Below are positions 21,672 through 32,983 of a stretch of 64,000 nt of DNA, in pieces. The notes below the pieces were generated by a model that was not told the origin of the DNA, did not search any database, and was given only the letters and a program-made list of their open reading frames with translations. The position numbers and the translations under genes are program-made. Position 1 is the first letter of the stretch. Every line of letters starts with the position of its first letter. The stretch spans positions 62,001-126,000 of the forward strand of contig CBFFRP010000077.1 of the NCBI GenBank assembly GCA_965644295.1, written 5' to 3'. Origin of the DNA: Paraphysomonas bandaiensis (taxonomy: Eukaryota; Chrysophyceae).

Positions 21672-24480
21672 TTAATTCGCAATCGAGCTTAGCATGATAG
21701 AAAATATGAAGCACGTCAGAAAAATGAATGACAAAAAGAACATATCGCGTTCAGATTTTCCGAAAGACAAGTCCGGTACAACCCTGGTAAACAAAAAATG
21801 TTGTTAAAGAACTGTATGGCGAACTTTAATGACTTAGACCTGGCGTTTATGGCCCAGTGATTAGGGAACGGTACAACAATGGGTTTAGGCTCAGCAATCA
21901 CCCCAGGGGCTCGAAAATTGAAAGGGCTCACTGCACCCCCTGACCGACCGTCGCCAAGAAGAGCTAATGACATGGCTGCAGGGGTAGTAGGAGTATGTGA
22001 CTGGTTCTTCCCTGGTCCTTGTTGATTACCATGACCAGAGTCAGTGTCAGAGGGAGAAGAGACTCCAGCAGACCCTGACCTCGGCCGCAGTCTTCCTGAT
22101 GGGGGTGGAGAGGGGGCACCCGCAGTAGACCCACTCTTCTCTCCAAACCCTCTCAGGCGAGGACGCCTGTTACTTTGCGAGTACTCTACACCCGTTAGCC
22201 GCAAGTAATGTGCTTTCAGGTCTTTCACCTCCAGTTGTAAATCACACACCTATGTAAAGGAAGAGATGACAACAATTAATGATGGCCATGAATAATACGG
22301 CCAATTTCACCTGCTGAGTAACACGTGGGTCTACAACCACAGAGGGCTGTGAGCTGATATTTGTAGGAGCAGCCGATGATTGTCTCCCTAGCGACGGCGG
22401 AGTATTGGTAATACCCTTTTTCCTTAGCACTTTCTCTAATCGAGCCAGCTCGAATTCTTTGGTCGCGATCTGACTCCGCAGACTCGATGCTTCGGCATTC
22501 ACCTTGTGGCTGCGCGATATAATACCGTGACGACTGCTAGACGAAAGGCCTCGAGAACGCTCCTTGAGGGGGTGGGAAGGGTGTTTAGGGCCTGTGTACT
22601 TATCTGCAGGACAGTTAAAAACAGTGTGACGAAATTTATAAATCAAGCAGAAATGGACGTACTCGGCTGAGGAGAGTTTGGTCTAGAATGGCTGGTGCTC
22701 TCGTGTATGTCACTGGAATGCGATCGAGTCAGATGTCGACCTCCGCCTCTACCTTCTCCTGCCCCAGGCTGCATGGTCGTTACACCTGTTCCGCCCCCCC
22801 CCGTGCCTACCACCGCAGTGGAATTGGAATGTATAAGTGGCTGAGAATGCCTCGTCCCTCGTTTAGCCGTGGTTGATGGGGGAGCAGTACCGGTCACGCC
22901 AATACCCTCCATATCGTACCTCGACATATAGACATGTTGACGCATTTCCAACAGCTGACCAACAAACTCATTCATGAATTCGTTGCGACTGACTTCCGAT
23001 AGTCTCGCCCAAGTCTTGTCCGTGGTATTTATCTGCACTGTGCACGTCACCAGTGCCTCCATCAAGTCATCGTCAAACATTTCATGATCCCGTCGGGGAG
23101 ATACGGTCAGTACAGCATCCATGGCTAACGGTAGCACCTTCCCACTTATGCCATCCGTGGGGGCGGGATAATCCTTGGTTGGACTTAGTGTTATTAGATA
23201 GCTGCCATCCTCATCGAGGAACCAGAAACGACTTAAACACCCGACAAGATAACCATTTGTACCACCAGTTACACTCTCAACTACAGAAGACCGCTGATAG
23301 AACGGGATGCTTACCCCAAGAATGTCCACATGGTCGTCAATTGCTTGCACTACCTTGACGGTACCCTTACTACGCTTGGGCCAAAACGCCTCATTTACGT
23401 CCATGAGAGAAAGGAAGGCACTGATAGGGCTGCACTGAACGACCACCTGCGTCTTTCGACACACTACATCCGATACCGGAGGCGTTGGTACTCCAGCAAG
23501 TGCTAGGAACGGGTCTGGCTGCTGACCTGATTGGGAGATGGCTTCTGCGCCACCTTGCTGCATAATTCTTACGGCCTCGATTTGCCCCACTTTAACCCAT
23601 CCACCGCCACCTCCGGATATTCCCAGGATATGAGATATAATTAGTGGGTCTGCAGAGGCTGGGAGCATGGGCTTGTGGTTCGCTTCTAGTTTGGCGATCT
23701 TTTCCTCAAGGGCGGCTTTCCATGACAGTGCATCTTGGAGACTCTCTGAAGCGAGAATTAAGCGAGAGTCTGTTGGCCGTCGGTACTGATACGCCACTAC
23801 GACAAAAAACGTACGATTACATAATCGCTTATATCGAACTTGAAACACTGACCTGCGCCGCCTGAAGCTACGGCAGTGATGCCCACAACAGTGATGTACG
23901 GTACGAGGCCAATACCCGCGGTTAAAGCACCCACCACTACGCCTCCCACAGCCACAGCAGCAACCTTCATCCCAATAGACAAATTGTTATCCTGTGCATG
24001 GTGTTTTTCCAATTGTTCTTCGACTCGCCGCTGCTTGTCTCTGTTTGTATTCACTTCTGATTGTACAATCTAAGCAAAGGTTTACTACAAATAAATCGAA
24101 CGTTGAATGCGACATACTTGCTTCAAATCTTTCGGAGGGCGAGACGCTTGAGTACTTGTTACATCTTCTTTAGCATCTTCCTCCCCATCTGAATCATGAT
24201 CCACTTTCTGTGTTTTTTTATCGTCCTCTACATGGGGCCATACGATCCAAAAACTAAATATTTTTTTTCCTTTCTTGGCACCCTTTACATCTTCCTCCAC
24301 TTCAGTTAGGATGCATCCAGGCACTAAATCAAATGTCCCTCGGAGTGTATTAGACTCTTGTTTGAGCTTATAAGTTAAACTGTGGCCGACTAGTGCGAAA
24401 TATCTTGTAGACCACCTGTGCATACGGGCCCCTCTCTTCTTAAGCCACCCCTCCTTATCAGGGGTTATGATGTTTGCCAT
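21672..24480 (-). CDS. PH-domain / START-like, tail-anchored protein, 842 aa
   Basis: Six exons: 24480-24118, 24069-23853, 23796-22663, 22603-22311, 22249-21840, 21783-21672; introns of 48-61 nt; phases consistent. Residues about 8-100 hold PH strands (KEGWLKKRGARMHRW..RYFALV). The PH C-terminal helix (SLQDALSWKAALEEKI) appears only after an insert of about 100 residues containing an acidic stretch, a coil and a Gly-rich hydrophobic segment (VAAVAVGGVVVGALTAGIG). Next comes a START/EDR2-like region (AFWPKRSKGTVKVVQAIDDHVDILG), low-complexity Ser/Gly/Pro segments and a short coiled coil. The last exon encodes a hydrophobic tail (FFLSFIFLTCFIFSIML) followed by only a few residues. Probably a lipid-sensing or lipid-transfer protein at a membrane contact site (inference). 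It starts 162 bp from the 24643-25079 microsatellite. Confidence 0.8.
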
Positions 24481-24642
24481 TTCTCTTGGATGTATATATC
24501 TGGTGGTGTGAGAAGTTGAAAGGGAAGGTTTGGGTGTTTGGTGGAAGTGGTTGATGCGGTAAAGATGGTTTAGTGAGAAAATGGGCTGGTTTATTGTGTA
24601 AGCAGGACGTGTTGAATCTATCTGTATTGAGACGTAAATATT

Positions 24643-25079
24643 CATACATACATACATACATACATACATACATACATACATACATACATACATACATACA
24701 TACATACATACATACATACATACATACATACATACATACATACATACATACATACATACATACATACATACATACATACATACATACATACATACATACA
24801 TACATACATACATACATACATACATACATACATACATACATACATACATACATACATACATACATACATACATACATACATACATACATACATACATACA
24901 TACATACATACATACATACATACATACATACATACATACATACATACATACATACATACATACATACATACATACATACATACATACATACATACATACA
25001 TACATACATACATACATACATACATACATACATACATACATACATACATACATACATACATACATACATACATACATAC
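24643..25079. repeat. (CATA)n microsatellite array, divergent promoter
   Basis: About 437 bp of pure CATA repeat on the plus strand. It lies between the PH/START-like gene (minus, ATG 162 bp away) and the GPC1-like gene (plus, ATG 187 bp away). On the coding strand of the nearer gene it reads (TATG)n. Long open frames across it are artefacts. Confidence 0.98.
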
Positions 25080-25266
25080 TGTGTACATATCTTACATGTT
25101 TCTGTCATTCCCAATTTATTCATATCAATAATAATATTATTCCATCTGGTTCATATGCATATGGGTCTGCCCTTAACGATTTAACCAAGGCATCGAATTA
25201 CTCAGATATAATCTTCAGTGCACAGATATAATTAATTTTGGTATAAGTTATTTACCTTCCGAAAGA

Positions 25267-26904
25267 GTGATGAATAAAAAGATTGAAGAAGTCAAGCAGA
25301 GGGTGGAGGAAATATTGCGATCTAAGATCAACCTGAATGATGATTGGAAGCTGGATGATGTAACTAGAAAAGTCAAAGACAGCATTATTCGCCCATCTAG
25401 TCGCTTCGTTAAGAAGAAGTGGCGGAAAGCTGTTACAGGAGATGAGAAGAAGCGTGTTCGAGATTTGATCAAAGAGAAGAAAGAAAAACCACAGTACGTG
25501 AAATTGTTTGATAAAATATCATTCACTGTAGGGGTACTCAATATCCCATTCTGCCAATTTTTTATGCTCAATCGACCAGATCTATTCGGAGTAATGTTTT
25601 GCATTGTCATTACTATCCTCCTTTTGACACGCTACTTTTACTTCAATTCCATCAAACTCCAGTACTTTCTATACGATTTCTGTTATTTCACAAATCTTCT
25701 TAGCATATTATGTGTGTTTGTGCATCCATATATGCCGTGGCTCTTTCGCATGACGTTTATATTCACAAATGGTCCGCTGACCTGGGCCATTATTGTTTGG
25801 CGGAACTCTCTTGTATATCATGATTTTGACAAAATGACATCTATATATATACACATTCTCCCTGCGATGCTGACCCTGGTCCTGCGGTGGAACGTCATTT
25901 CTCCAGAATCCATTTCACCCCTTAGTTGGCAGGACTTCATTATTGCAGCTGTGGGTTATATTTTCTGGCAAGTTAGCTATTACATAAAGACAGAGGTAAT
26001 AGACCGGCATGTACTGGACAGTAATCCTGAATTACTGACCTCCCTTCGATGGTTGGCGAAAGATAAGAAAAATGCGACTGCTCGCGGTGTCTTGAAGATT
26101 TTAAAGCGTGTAGGGGTAATGGGGAAGGATGAAGACTACCAGGCCCACGAATTCAAGACCAAACTCATATTCATGACAAGTCAGTTCATATACACTGTGG
26201 TGACTTTTCTTCCTTCGTTTGTTTTGTATCAGTCCTATACAATCCACGTGGGATATATGATTGCATTGTTTGTTGCGTCTGTTTTCAATGGTGCTTCGTA
26301 TTACATCGAGGTGTTTTCCCAGCGCTACCAGTTGAAGTTCTCCAAGAAGGAGGATATGCAGAAGGTGGTCCAGGCTGCAGCAGAGATTGCATACCAAGCT
26401 GCAACAACGCAGGGACAAGGGTCTCCAGCCCCTATACATGGCCGTAGCACACAGGAGGTCCTTCCCGTTTCCCAAAACGCGGATTCCCAAGAGGCTCAAG
26501 AAGTGAGGAATGGAACCAAAAAGGAGATTAATTCAGAGTCGCCCAGAGAACTTCATGACAAAGACGACATTTTAACAGATAACTCTCCCGATGAGTGGAA
26601 GGACGACAGCGTTCGTGGCATTATTGAGGCGGCTACAACTGCCTTTGTGGACGAGTGGCACAATATGGAACAGAGCGAATATGAGCACGGTTTCGAGAGC
26701 GAGGATACGGTCTCGGAGCATGACTCCTCGTATTACAGTGATCGGTCTCGGGGAAACTCGGAGGACCTCACGTTGCCCGACAGATCCATGCATACTGCAT
26801 GCAGTGCTCCTGGTAGCGAGAAGTTGTCGAAATTGCCCGAAGCTCCGGAACTGGATGTCTGCTTCACCAAGGAAACAGCTCAAAACAAAGACAAAAATGT
26901 TTAG
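25267..26904 (+). CDS. GPC1: Glycerophosphocholine acyltransferase, GPC1/DUF2838 family, 545 aa
   Basis: One intronless frame. The core matches the GPC1 family: YFYFNSIKLQYFLYDFCYF, FTNGPLTWAIIVWRNSLVYHDFDKMTS and IHILPAMLTLVLRW, with about eight hydrophobic segments (residues about 80-350). These enzymes acylate sn-glycero-3-phosphocholine with acyl-CoA to lysophosphatidylcholine in the ER, a recycling route for phosphatidylcholine known from yeast and plants. A Lys-rich amphipathic N-terminus (1-80) precedes the membrane part. An acidic Ser-rich cytosolic tail of about 160 residues follows and is not part of the conserved domain. The ATG at 25267 is the first of the frame, 187 bp after the microsatellite. 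Confidence 0.87.
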   Translation: MMNKKIEEVKQRVEEILRSKINLNDDWKLDDVTRKVKDSIIRPSSRFVKKKWRKAVTGDEKKRVRDLIKEKKEKPQYVKLFDKISFTVGVLNIPFCQFFMLNRPDLFGVMFCIVITILLLTRYFYFNSIKLQYFLYDFCYFTNLLSILCVFVHPYMPWLFRMTFIFTNGPLTWAIIVWRNSLVYHDFDKMTSIYIHILPAMLTLVLRWNVISPESISPLSWQDFIIAAVGYIFWQVSYYIKTEVIDRHVLDSNPELLTSLRWLAKDKKNATARGVLKILKRVGVMGKDEDYQAHEFKTKLIFMTSQFIYTVVTFLPSFVLYQSYTIHVGYMIALFVASVFNGASYYIEVFSQRYQLKFSKKEDMQKVVQAAAEIAYQAATTQGQGSPAPIHGRSTQEVLPVSQNADSQEAQEVRNGTKKEINSESPRELHDKDDILTDNSPDEWKDDSVRGIIEAATTAFVDEWHNMEQSEYEHGFESEDTVSEHDSSYYSDRSRGNSEDLTLPDRSMHTACSAPGSEKLSKLPEAPELDVCFTKETAQNKDKNV

Positions 26905-27886
26905 ATAGTCATGTATATATTTCACCTTGCGTTGTTATGTTATTGTGGCCGTTCGATGCTTGTTTAGCAAGTGGACTCGCTAGTGATACGACCTTGTAAC
27001 CGTATTCGGTGATATAAATACAAGTAACGCAAGCGATTTCTTTTTTTGACATAGTTGCTATTACTTTGGAGACACACTACTTCTACTTTAGTCGGACAAC
27101 ATAACTACTTCAATTGAAAAGTAGAATATTGGACATGATGACGAGGTACTAGGTAGGACAAATTCTATTCACGTCTTCAATAATATAATGTATGATGGGT
27201 CAAACCAAGGCCTTGTCACCGTTAATGGAAATGTCATTATAATCGCCGGGACCTATTTCATTTATTGTCGTTGTAATTACAGGGTACAGAGCACCCACTA
27301 ATGATTTGAATTATTAACTAATTACTGCATATGATTATTACGTATGCTAGAATTGGACCTTGCTCTACACTTAAATTTTGGCCTTGCTTTGTTGCACACA
27401 TTGTAATTTATTTCAAGAAATAATTATAAATCTCAACACTTCACAACTTTAGAACATAATTATGTATGTAAAATCTGGTGAACATCTGTCCTCAGAAACA
27501 TCACTTTATCATATGTTTACCAGTCACTCCTATATTTTATATAAGTATGCATAAGTAACTGAATTTACTTTTTTTGTAACTACATTCACCCGTTACACCT
27601 CTGGGTTAATTTAATCAATTGCACACCATTAACTCTCTTCAGTATCACAACTATATGTATCACATCATACTGCAGAGCTCAAAAAGGTATATTCGTTCTG
27701 TTTTACTACTTCGTAGTGTTCTTTACTACACAACTAGCCTATGGTGAGTTACTACCGTCACAGCATCAAGCTAATAATTAAAGAAATTAGATTTAAGTAT
27801 TTTATTTGCCGGTGGATGTAGTGAATTACTACAATGTGTCATATCAATATCATGGATTGACATTTTGACTCTTGAAGTGTGTTAAC
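26905..27886. repeat. Intergenic with dispersed repeat family B copy
   Basis: 3' flank of the GPC1-like gene. About 27340-27690 is a diverged copy of the repeat at 13680-14000. No coding region recognised. Confidence 0.55.
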
Positions 27887-28772
27887 TAAGTAAACAATAT
27901 GCAAACGTGGGAAATTTTCAAAAATTTGGGAAAATCTAGTAGATTTTACTAGACTTTTAAGAATTTTTGTAGAATGATTCTAAAAGTGCTTGAATGCACT
28001 AGTACAGTAGTGTTAATAAATATTTAGGTTTTATAGGACACACCAACAGCACGTTTCCTTTTACCAGTAACTACGTTGTCTGCCCTAATACTACTACTAT
28101 CAACCCACTGGTCTGCATGTGCAATTATTGAGTAGTTCCCAGCAGACGACTAATATATATCAATACAAATGCAGAGAACTATTTATTTGCACTCTAGTAA
28201 CTAGCTAGTTTTAACAGCGACAACAATGACACCAACCTCGACTCATGCCAGCTCGCAACCACGTCGCACATACCCCACCACCACCCCGACGATCCTCCAG
28301 CTACTTAAAGCAACATCCACCCCCAGAGCCGTGCCCCACACGAGACCCCGCCCTCAACGCAGGCCTGCCAACCCGATCCGGAGGCAGACAACACTCATTT
28401 CCGACAGAACCACAACCACAACTGGTAATCCCAACACCTCCGCTGACACACATCCACAGAATGGCACGTCACCCCCCACACCCCGACTCGCATGCGGATA
28501 TGGACCACCAGAAACACTACCCAAAGGACGACCACCAGACTAAACTTAAAACAAGGGATGGTTGCACCAAGGTGCTTGCAGCAATGCACAAGCAGTCCCG
28601 AGATAACTGAGCATTTCATAATTTGTGTTACAACTAGTCTAACGTAATAGATAGATAAATGCAACAAGTTCTCTCATGTAATAATCAGATCTAATTATAG
28701 CTAGTTTTAACAAGGAATGTACGTCAAAAACGCGGGGAATTTTTTTTCCCACGTTTGCATATTGTTTACTTA
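27887..28772. mobile_element. TA-flanked inverted-repeat element (Tc1/mariner- or MITE-like)
   Basis: A 26-bp perfect inverted repeat beginning AGTAAACAATATGCAAACG occurs at 27889-27914 and, inverted, at 28745-28770. Each end is flanked by TA (27887-27888, 28771-28772), as expected for TA-target transposons. Only about 400 bp is left once the LINE fragment inside (28217-28697) is subtracted, and no transposase is visible, so it is non-autonomous. Confidence 0.65.
28202..28712 (+). mobile_element. 5'-truncated LINE 3' end with 15-bp TSD
   Basis: 28217-28697 is flanked by the perfect direct repeat TAGCTAGTTTTAACA (28202-28216 and 28698-28712). It contains the Pro/Thr/Arg-rich end of the LINE protein (an open frame to 28543 ending LPKGRPPD, as in the copy at 57.1 kb), then GGTTGCACCAAGGTGCTTGC and the 3' hairpin. 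The long duplication fits target-primed reverse transcription. Confidence 0.88.
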
Positions 28773-28904
28773 TACTGAACCCTTTAAATATCACACCCTT
28801 TAACTGAAAATTTGAATGAAAACAGAATATTCTGATTCTTAGCGACGACAAAGTATTTGATAGTATATATTATAATATTATGTATTTTATTATATAGTAG
28901 ATAA

Positions 28905-29060
28905 CATTATCCCCCAGAACACCACGAAGAGGTGCGAGTCTGACCTTGTTGAGGGTTAATTTTTAGCGTCTACTTCAATCAGTTACACTCCGGTAGTACC
29001 CAGTTGAACAGTTGAGTATTAAGAAGCGCAAGCTTGTGCGTTGCCGCGACCAGCCTAACA
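28905..29060 (-). mobile_element. SINE-like fragment
   Basis: Reverse-strand match to the family head (TTATCCCCCAGAACACCACG, then AGGTGCGAGTCTGACC) followed by a rearranged copy of the tail hairpin (AAGCTTGTGCGTTGCCGCGA). The middle of the element is missing. Confidence 0.6.
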
Positions 29061-29179
29061 ACTCGCGCGACACTATAAGCATAACAGAACTCTCATCTAG
29101 TTACTATTGCATGCACCGACAAGTGCTCAACTATACAACACGATTTAATTAGCTACATCATGGGCATACGACGAGTTGC

Positions 29180-29700
29180 GTGTTTAAGCCGGATCATACG
29201 CTCCTGTCCAATTTACTTGTCCTAACACAAACAACTTCCGGTCGGTGTCTTCAGCATATGTCTCCTGTATATGCGGCAGATCTTTAGGTTCCTCTTCAAG
29301 GTGGTGTTCACAGCAGCAGGTAGTCTGAAGGGGAGAGAACAGTAGAGTAGCTCTAGCGCCGGGTCCTCCCACGGTCACGAAGCGGTCTCACTGGTGTAAT
29401 TTTACCAAAATCTGTTATAAATTCAAGCTGACTCCAATGTCTTCCCTCCATTATGTGCACTCGTCTAGCACATGCATCCACCTTGCACTCTTCTCCAGAG
29501 TGACTTACGTTAGTAGGAAACCGTGCACCTTCTCCGCTCCGATAAAAATCTACTAAAAGTAAGAAACAACATAAAAGCACACAAAAATGTACCTGACACT
29601 GCTTGGAGAACAGTGCCAGAGCCTTGATATATTCTCAATGACCTGGGTCAGGAGAAACCAAGACTAGGCAGTAGACGTGCGAGAAGACATGACAGGTCTA
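29180..29700 (-). pseudogene. Possible gene remnant with jacalin-like lectin motif
   Basis: Minus-strand frames from 29580 down contain RRVHIMEGRHWSQLEFITDFGKIT, which resembles the strand pattern of jacalin-related lectins (VxxGxxIDxLQFxTxxG). A Gly-rich VGGPGARA segment follows in another frame, then a frame to 29184. A plausible 55-nt intron lies upstream near 29538-29592. I cannot assemble a complete gene. The similarity is weak, and the piece may be a relic or part of a gene with exons I failed to find. Confidence 0.3.
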
Positions 29701-29869
29701 ATCACATCATTGCCATTGCCACGCATTCATGTCTTACCTCGGTCGTTGGCCACACAGATACCGAATAATGTGAACGCATATACTCAGCATCAATCAGTCA
29801 AAGCAAACACAGTGAGCAAGCGGAATGTTAATATACCTGACATCTGCTGACTTCAGGTTTTTGAGCTCT

Positions 29870-30195
29870 TAAGGTGAACACCCGGATGCTTAACTTCAGC
29901 AGGCAGCCCAATACCCCGGTTACCCCTCAGGTGGGCCCTGTCCCGGATGCCCTTGAGGTGGGCCCATTCCCGGGTTCCTGTTTATTCGTCAGGGCCCAAA
30001 GACGTCTACACAAGTGACACTTATTAGTGTCCCTTTTGTACCACACAAGCATTCGGCTATATGAGTGGGCAGAACAATATCTTCTGACTATGTTTGCGGC
30101 TCACGTTAGTTTCCCAGAGAGAATCTCTCCGGTACTTATCCCCCAGAACACCACGAAAAGGTGCGAGTAGTCCGACTTTGTTGAGGGCTCCGGTA
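29870..30195 (-). mobile_element. SINE-like element copy, tail missing
   Basis: Reverse orientation: CTTAAGGTGAACACCCGGATGC, the GGGCCCATTCCCGG motifs, GACACTTATTAGTGTC, and the head GGTGCGAGTAGTCCGACTTTGTTGAGGG at the right end. It lacks the LINE-like tail seen in other copies. Confidence 0.8.
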
Positions 30196-30344
30196 GTACC
30201 CACGCTGATTAGAATAAACCTGCGCAACAGTCATTCAGTTTTCAATACATATAGTACATATACATCACAGCGTAAGAGGGCTATATTTTAGTAACGGAGG
30301 TATACTCTATTCTTATTCCTTAACTTATTATATATATATTATAG

Positions 30345-31917
30345 TGTGTGTAGAGATGTAGTATGCACGAGTACTGGAGAGAGGCCCTCTCCACGAGACA
30401 CGACGCGCACTTTGAGATTAGTCAGGCGTGTGACGCTCAGGATGCGAGCGGACCCAATTGATTTTCCTATTAGTCCACGTTGTTTTGGCCGTTGCGATGC
30501 TCTCCAGGAAGACGTACGAATACAATGGTATTTACATATAGCAGACGAGACTGCAAGGGGAGACTGGTTGGAGGTCGACCGTGGTTTAGGCCGTGACAAT
30601 TTTACACTCTCTGCGAAATCGATGTTGCAAGAGTTATGAAACGAATACTTACATCCGCAATATGGCAATGGCGTCTGTCCGGAACACGCCAATGATCACT
30701 AACTTCCAATCCCTTCGTGACCAGCGGACTCTAGAGAGTTTTACACTGCTCTACGCGACCAACTCTATGGTCATAATACCTGAACCGCGCGCCCGGATAC
30801 AGGAAGGACAGCGGCGTCTTACTTCCGCACAAACTGGCCCTCGCTGGTAGCGGCAGATCTAAGATCAAGAACACATCACACCTACGACAACGCATATACT
30901 CAATACAGCCTTGACATGGGACTAATCATACAGCAATGTATGGTAGAAATAGGGCCAAATTTTAAACAAAATTAGGACTTAACCTGAACAAAGCCAGATG
31001 CTCTAACTGCGGCTTTCGGCTTGACTCCCTCAAACATATGTGTCTTGATTACTGTCAGCACACCTCCATTTCTCAGGTACGAGAATCTGCCTTTTTCAGA
31101 GGCATACGGAAACTCCCAATTGATCCAACCCTTCCACCTTGGAGTTCTCCCATTCTAAAATACTATCTCGTAGAGCCTGGAGTACCTCACTTCCGCAGGT
31201 GTCGAACGATTTTGGACAGGAACCATTACTGAGACCCAAATGGAAAGCATCTTCGAAACACAGTACAATTGCTCTCTGTCAGTTCGCGTGGACTACGTAC
31301 CATAGATAATGCGGTTGTAACCCTTCTTCAATCGCTTTACACAAACAACAAATGCTTCATGATCGTAGTGGGCGTTATACTGCCCACACCTAAGGGGCCA
31401 CACCGCCTTCCCCCTAGAGACTGCGTCAGCGACGTGGACGCACACGAAGCAGCATAGGTAGTACAGCTCGGCCTAATCGGCAGCCTTCCCCCAGCATGCG
31501 CTCAACACGGCCTAAATCGAGCAACACCCTGCTGGGACCACGAGTTCTACGCTTACTACACGCGTCCCCTCAGCTGCCCTCCTCTTCCACCACCCCTTTC
31601 CCCGCAGAGAATTCAAGGGACGATGACGTCCCACTCCACCCCTTCGCACATGTATATCAGGTTAGGTACACTCGACTCACTAATTCAGAATCCTCACCCA
31701 CAAAGTCCTGAAGAACCCTATCCTAAGGGGCGTGCTCCTGACTGTTTCTTCTGTATTTTATGTACCACACAATGACCTAAAAATCCTATGATCCTTCTGT
31801 CTTTCATGGACTAATGCCCGCTGAGAGACTCTCCCTCACACACAAGAACGGAAGTGGTTGCATCTTGGGGCTTGCGGCGACGCATAAGCAGCTTCTGTAT
31901 CGTTAAATAGAATCAAG
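30345..31917 (+). mobile_element. Degenerate LINE copy (RNase H to 3' end)
   Basis: Broken frames match the better copy at 57-59 kb: GDWLEVDRGLGRDNFT, TNFQSLRDQRTLESF, a CSNCGFRLDSLKHMCLDYC zinc-knuckle-like segment near 31000-31060, QVRESAF and so on, then a Pro-rich end and the 3' hairpin (GGTTGCATCTTGGGGCTTGC). Its tail is interrupted at about 31917 by a SINE-like insertion and resumes after about 32443, ending near 32560. Several frameshifts and stops make it inactive. Confidence 0.8.
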
Positions 31918-32443
31918 ACCCTCAACAAAGTCGGACTACTCGCACCTTTTCGTGGTGTTCTGGGGGATAAGTACCGGAGAGGTTCTCTCTGGGAAACTAA
32001 CGTGAGCCGCAAACATAGTCAGAAGATATTGTTCTGCCCACTCATAGCCGAATGCTTGTGTGGTACAAAAGGGACACTAATAAGTGTCACTTGTGTAGAC
32101 GTCTTTGGGCCCTGACGAATAAACAGGCATCCGGGAATGGGCCCACCTCAAGGGCATCCGGGACAGGGCCCACCTGAGGGGTAACCGGGGTATTGGGCTG
32201 CCTGCTGAAGTTAAGCATCCGGGTGTTCACCTTAAGAACTCAGAGCGGAAGTGGTCGCACCTTGGTGCTTGCGGCGACGCGCAAGCAGCTTTAGTAGCGT
32301 TCAATAGTAGAATAAAAAAGTGTGTACTGCTTAGTTACAGGTAGAGGTCTAACTAGTTTGTCTAGCATTCCTCTAGCTACTAAGTTGGTGCAGGTTTTTA
32401 ACGCCTATTGCTAATAATAAGACTTTCAATGTAGTAGCAAGAT
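31918..32443 (+). mobile_element. Full-length SINE-like element nested in the LINE tail
   Basis: Head CCCTCAACAAAGTCGGACT..CGCACC, GATAAGTACCGGAGAG, GACACTAATAAGTGTC, repeated CATCCGGGA motifs, then the LINE-type tail with the CTTGCGGCGACGCGCAAGCAG hairpin and the AATAATAAGACTTTCAAT terminus. The host LINE tail continues on the far side (about 32444-32560). Confidence 0.85.
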
Positions 32444-32983
32444 AAGAGAGCTTGTGCTAGTTAGTTACAAGTAGACGTTTATCTAGCTTGACTAGGTTAC
32501 ATCTAGCTACTAAACTGGTGTAGATTCTCAACGCCTATTGCTAATAAAAGGACTTTATCATCATGCAGAGGTGTAATACAAATTAGAGAAAGTAATAATT
32601 AATATGAATCTTACATCTCCTTATCTATGCATTTAAGAAAAATAACTATCATTATACGAAAACAGTAACGACCATGTAAACACCAGCACTGGGCAACAAA
32701 ATGTATAAAGAATCATATATTTACATTTCGCAATAAGTCCAATCAACAATAGGGAAATAGAATGAAGAGTTGTGAAATCTATTCGGTAATACTTTCAGAA
32801 ACCGAATGCTTGCCTACATTGGAAAATACTACATCCATTTGTTCTGTCTCACGAGCCTACAAAATGATTTTTGAGGTAAACTCCAAGTGGATTTTAGTGG
32901 GGTTGCATCTTGTTTGTTCAGTTGCACAAAATACCTGCATACACAAAATGATAACAATCGACTAATGAACAATGGCAATATCT

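Noticed and set aside
22688-23358. Plus-strand frames opposite the PH/START-like gene
   Set aside because: Shadows of the well-supported minus-strand exon 3 at 22663-23796.
30094-30291. Small plus-strand ORF and other short ORFs in the SINE-like copies
   Set aside because: They arise from the repeat sequence; frames are not conserved between copies.
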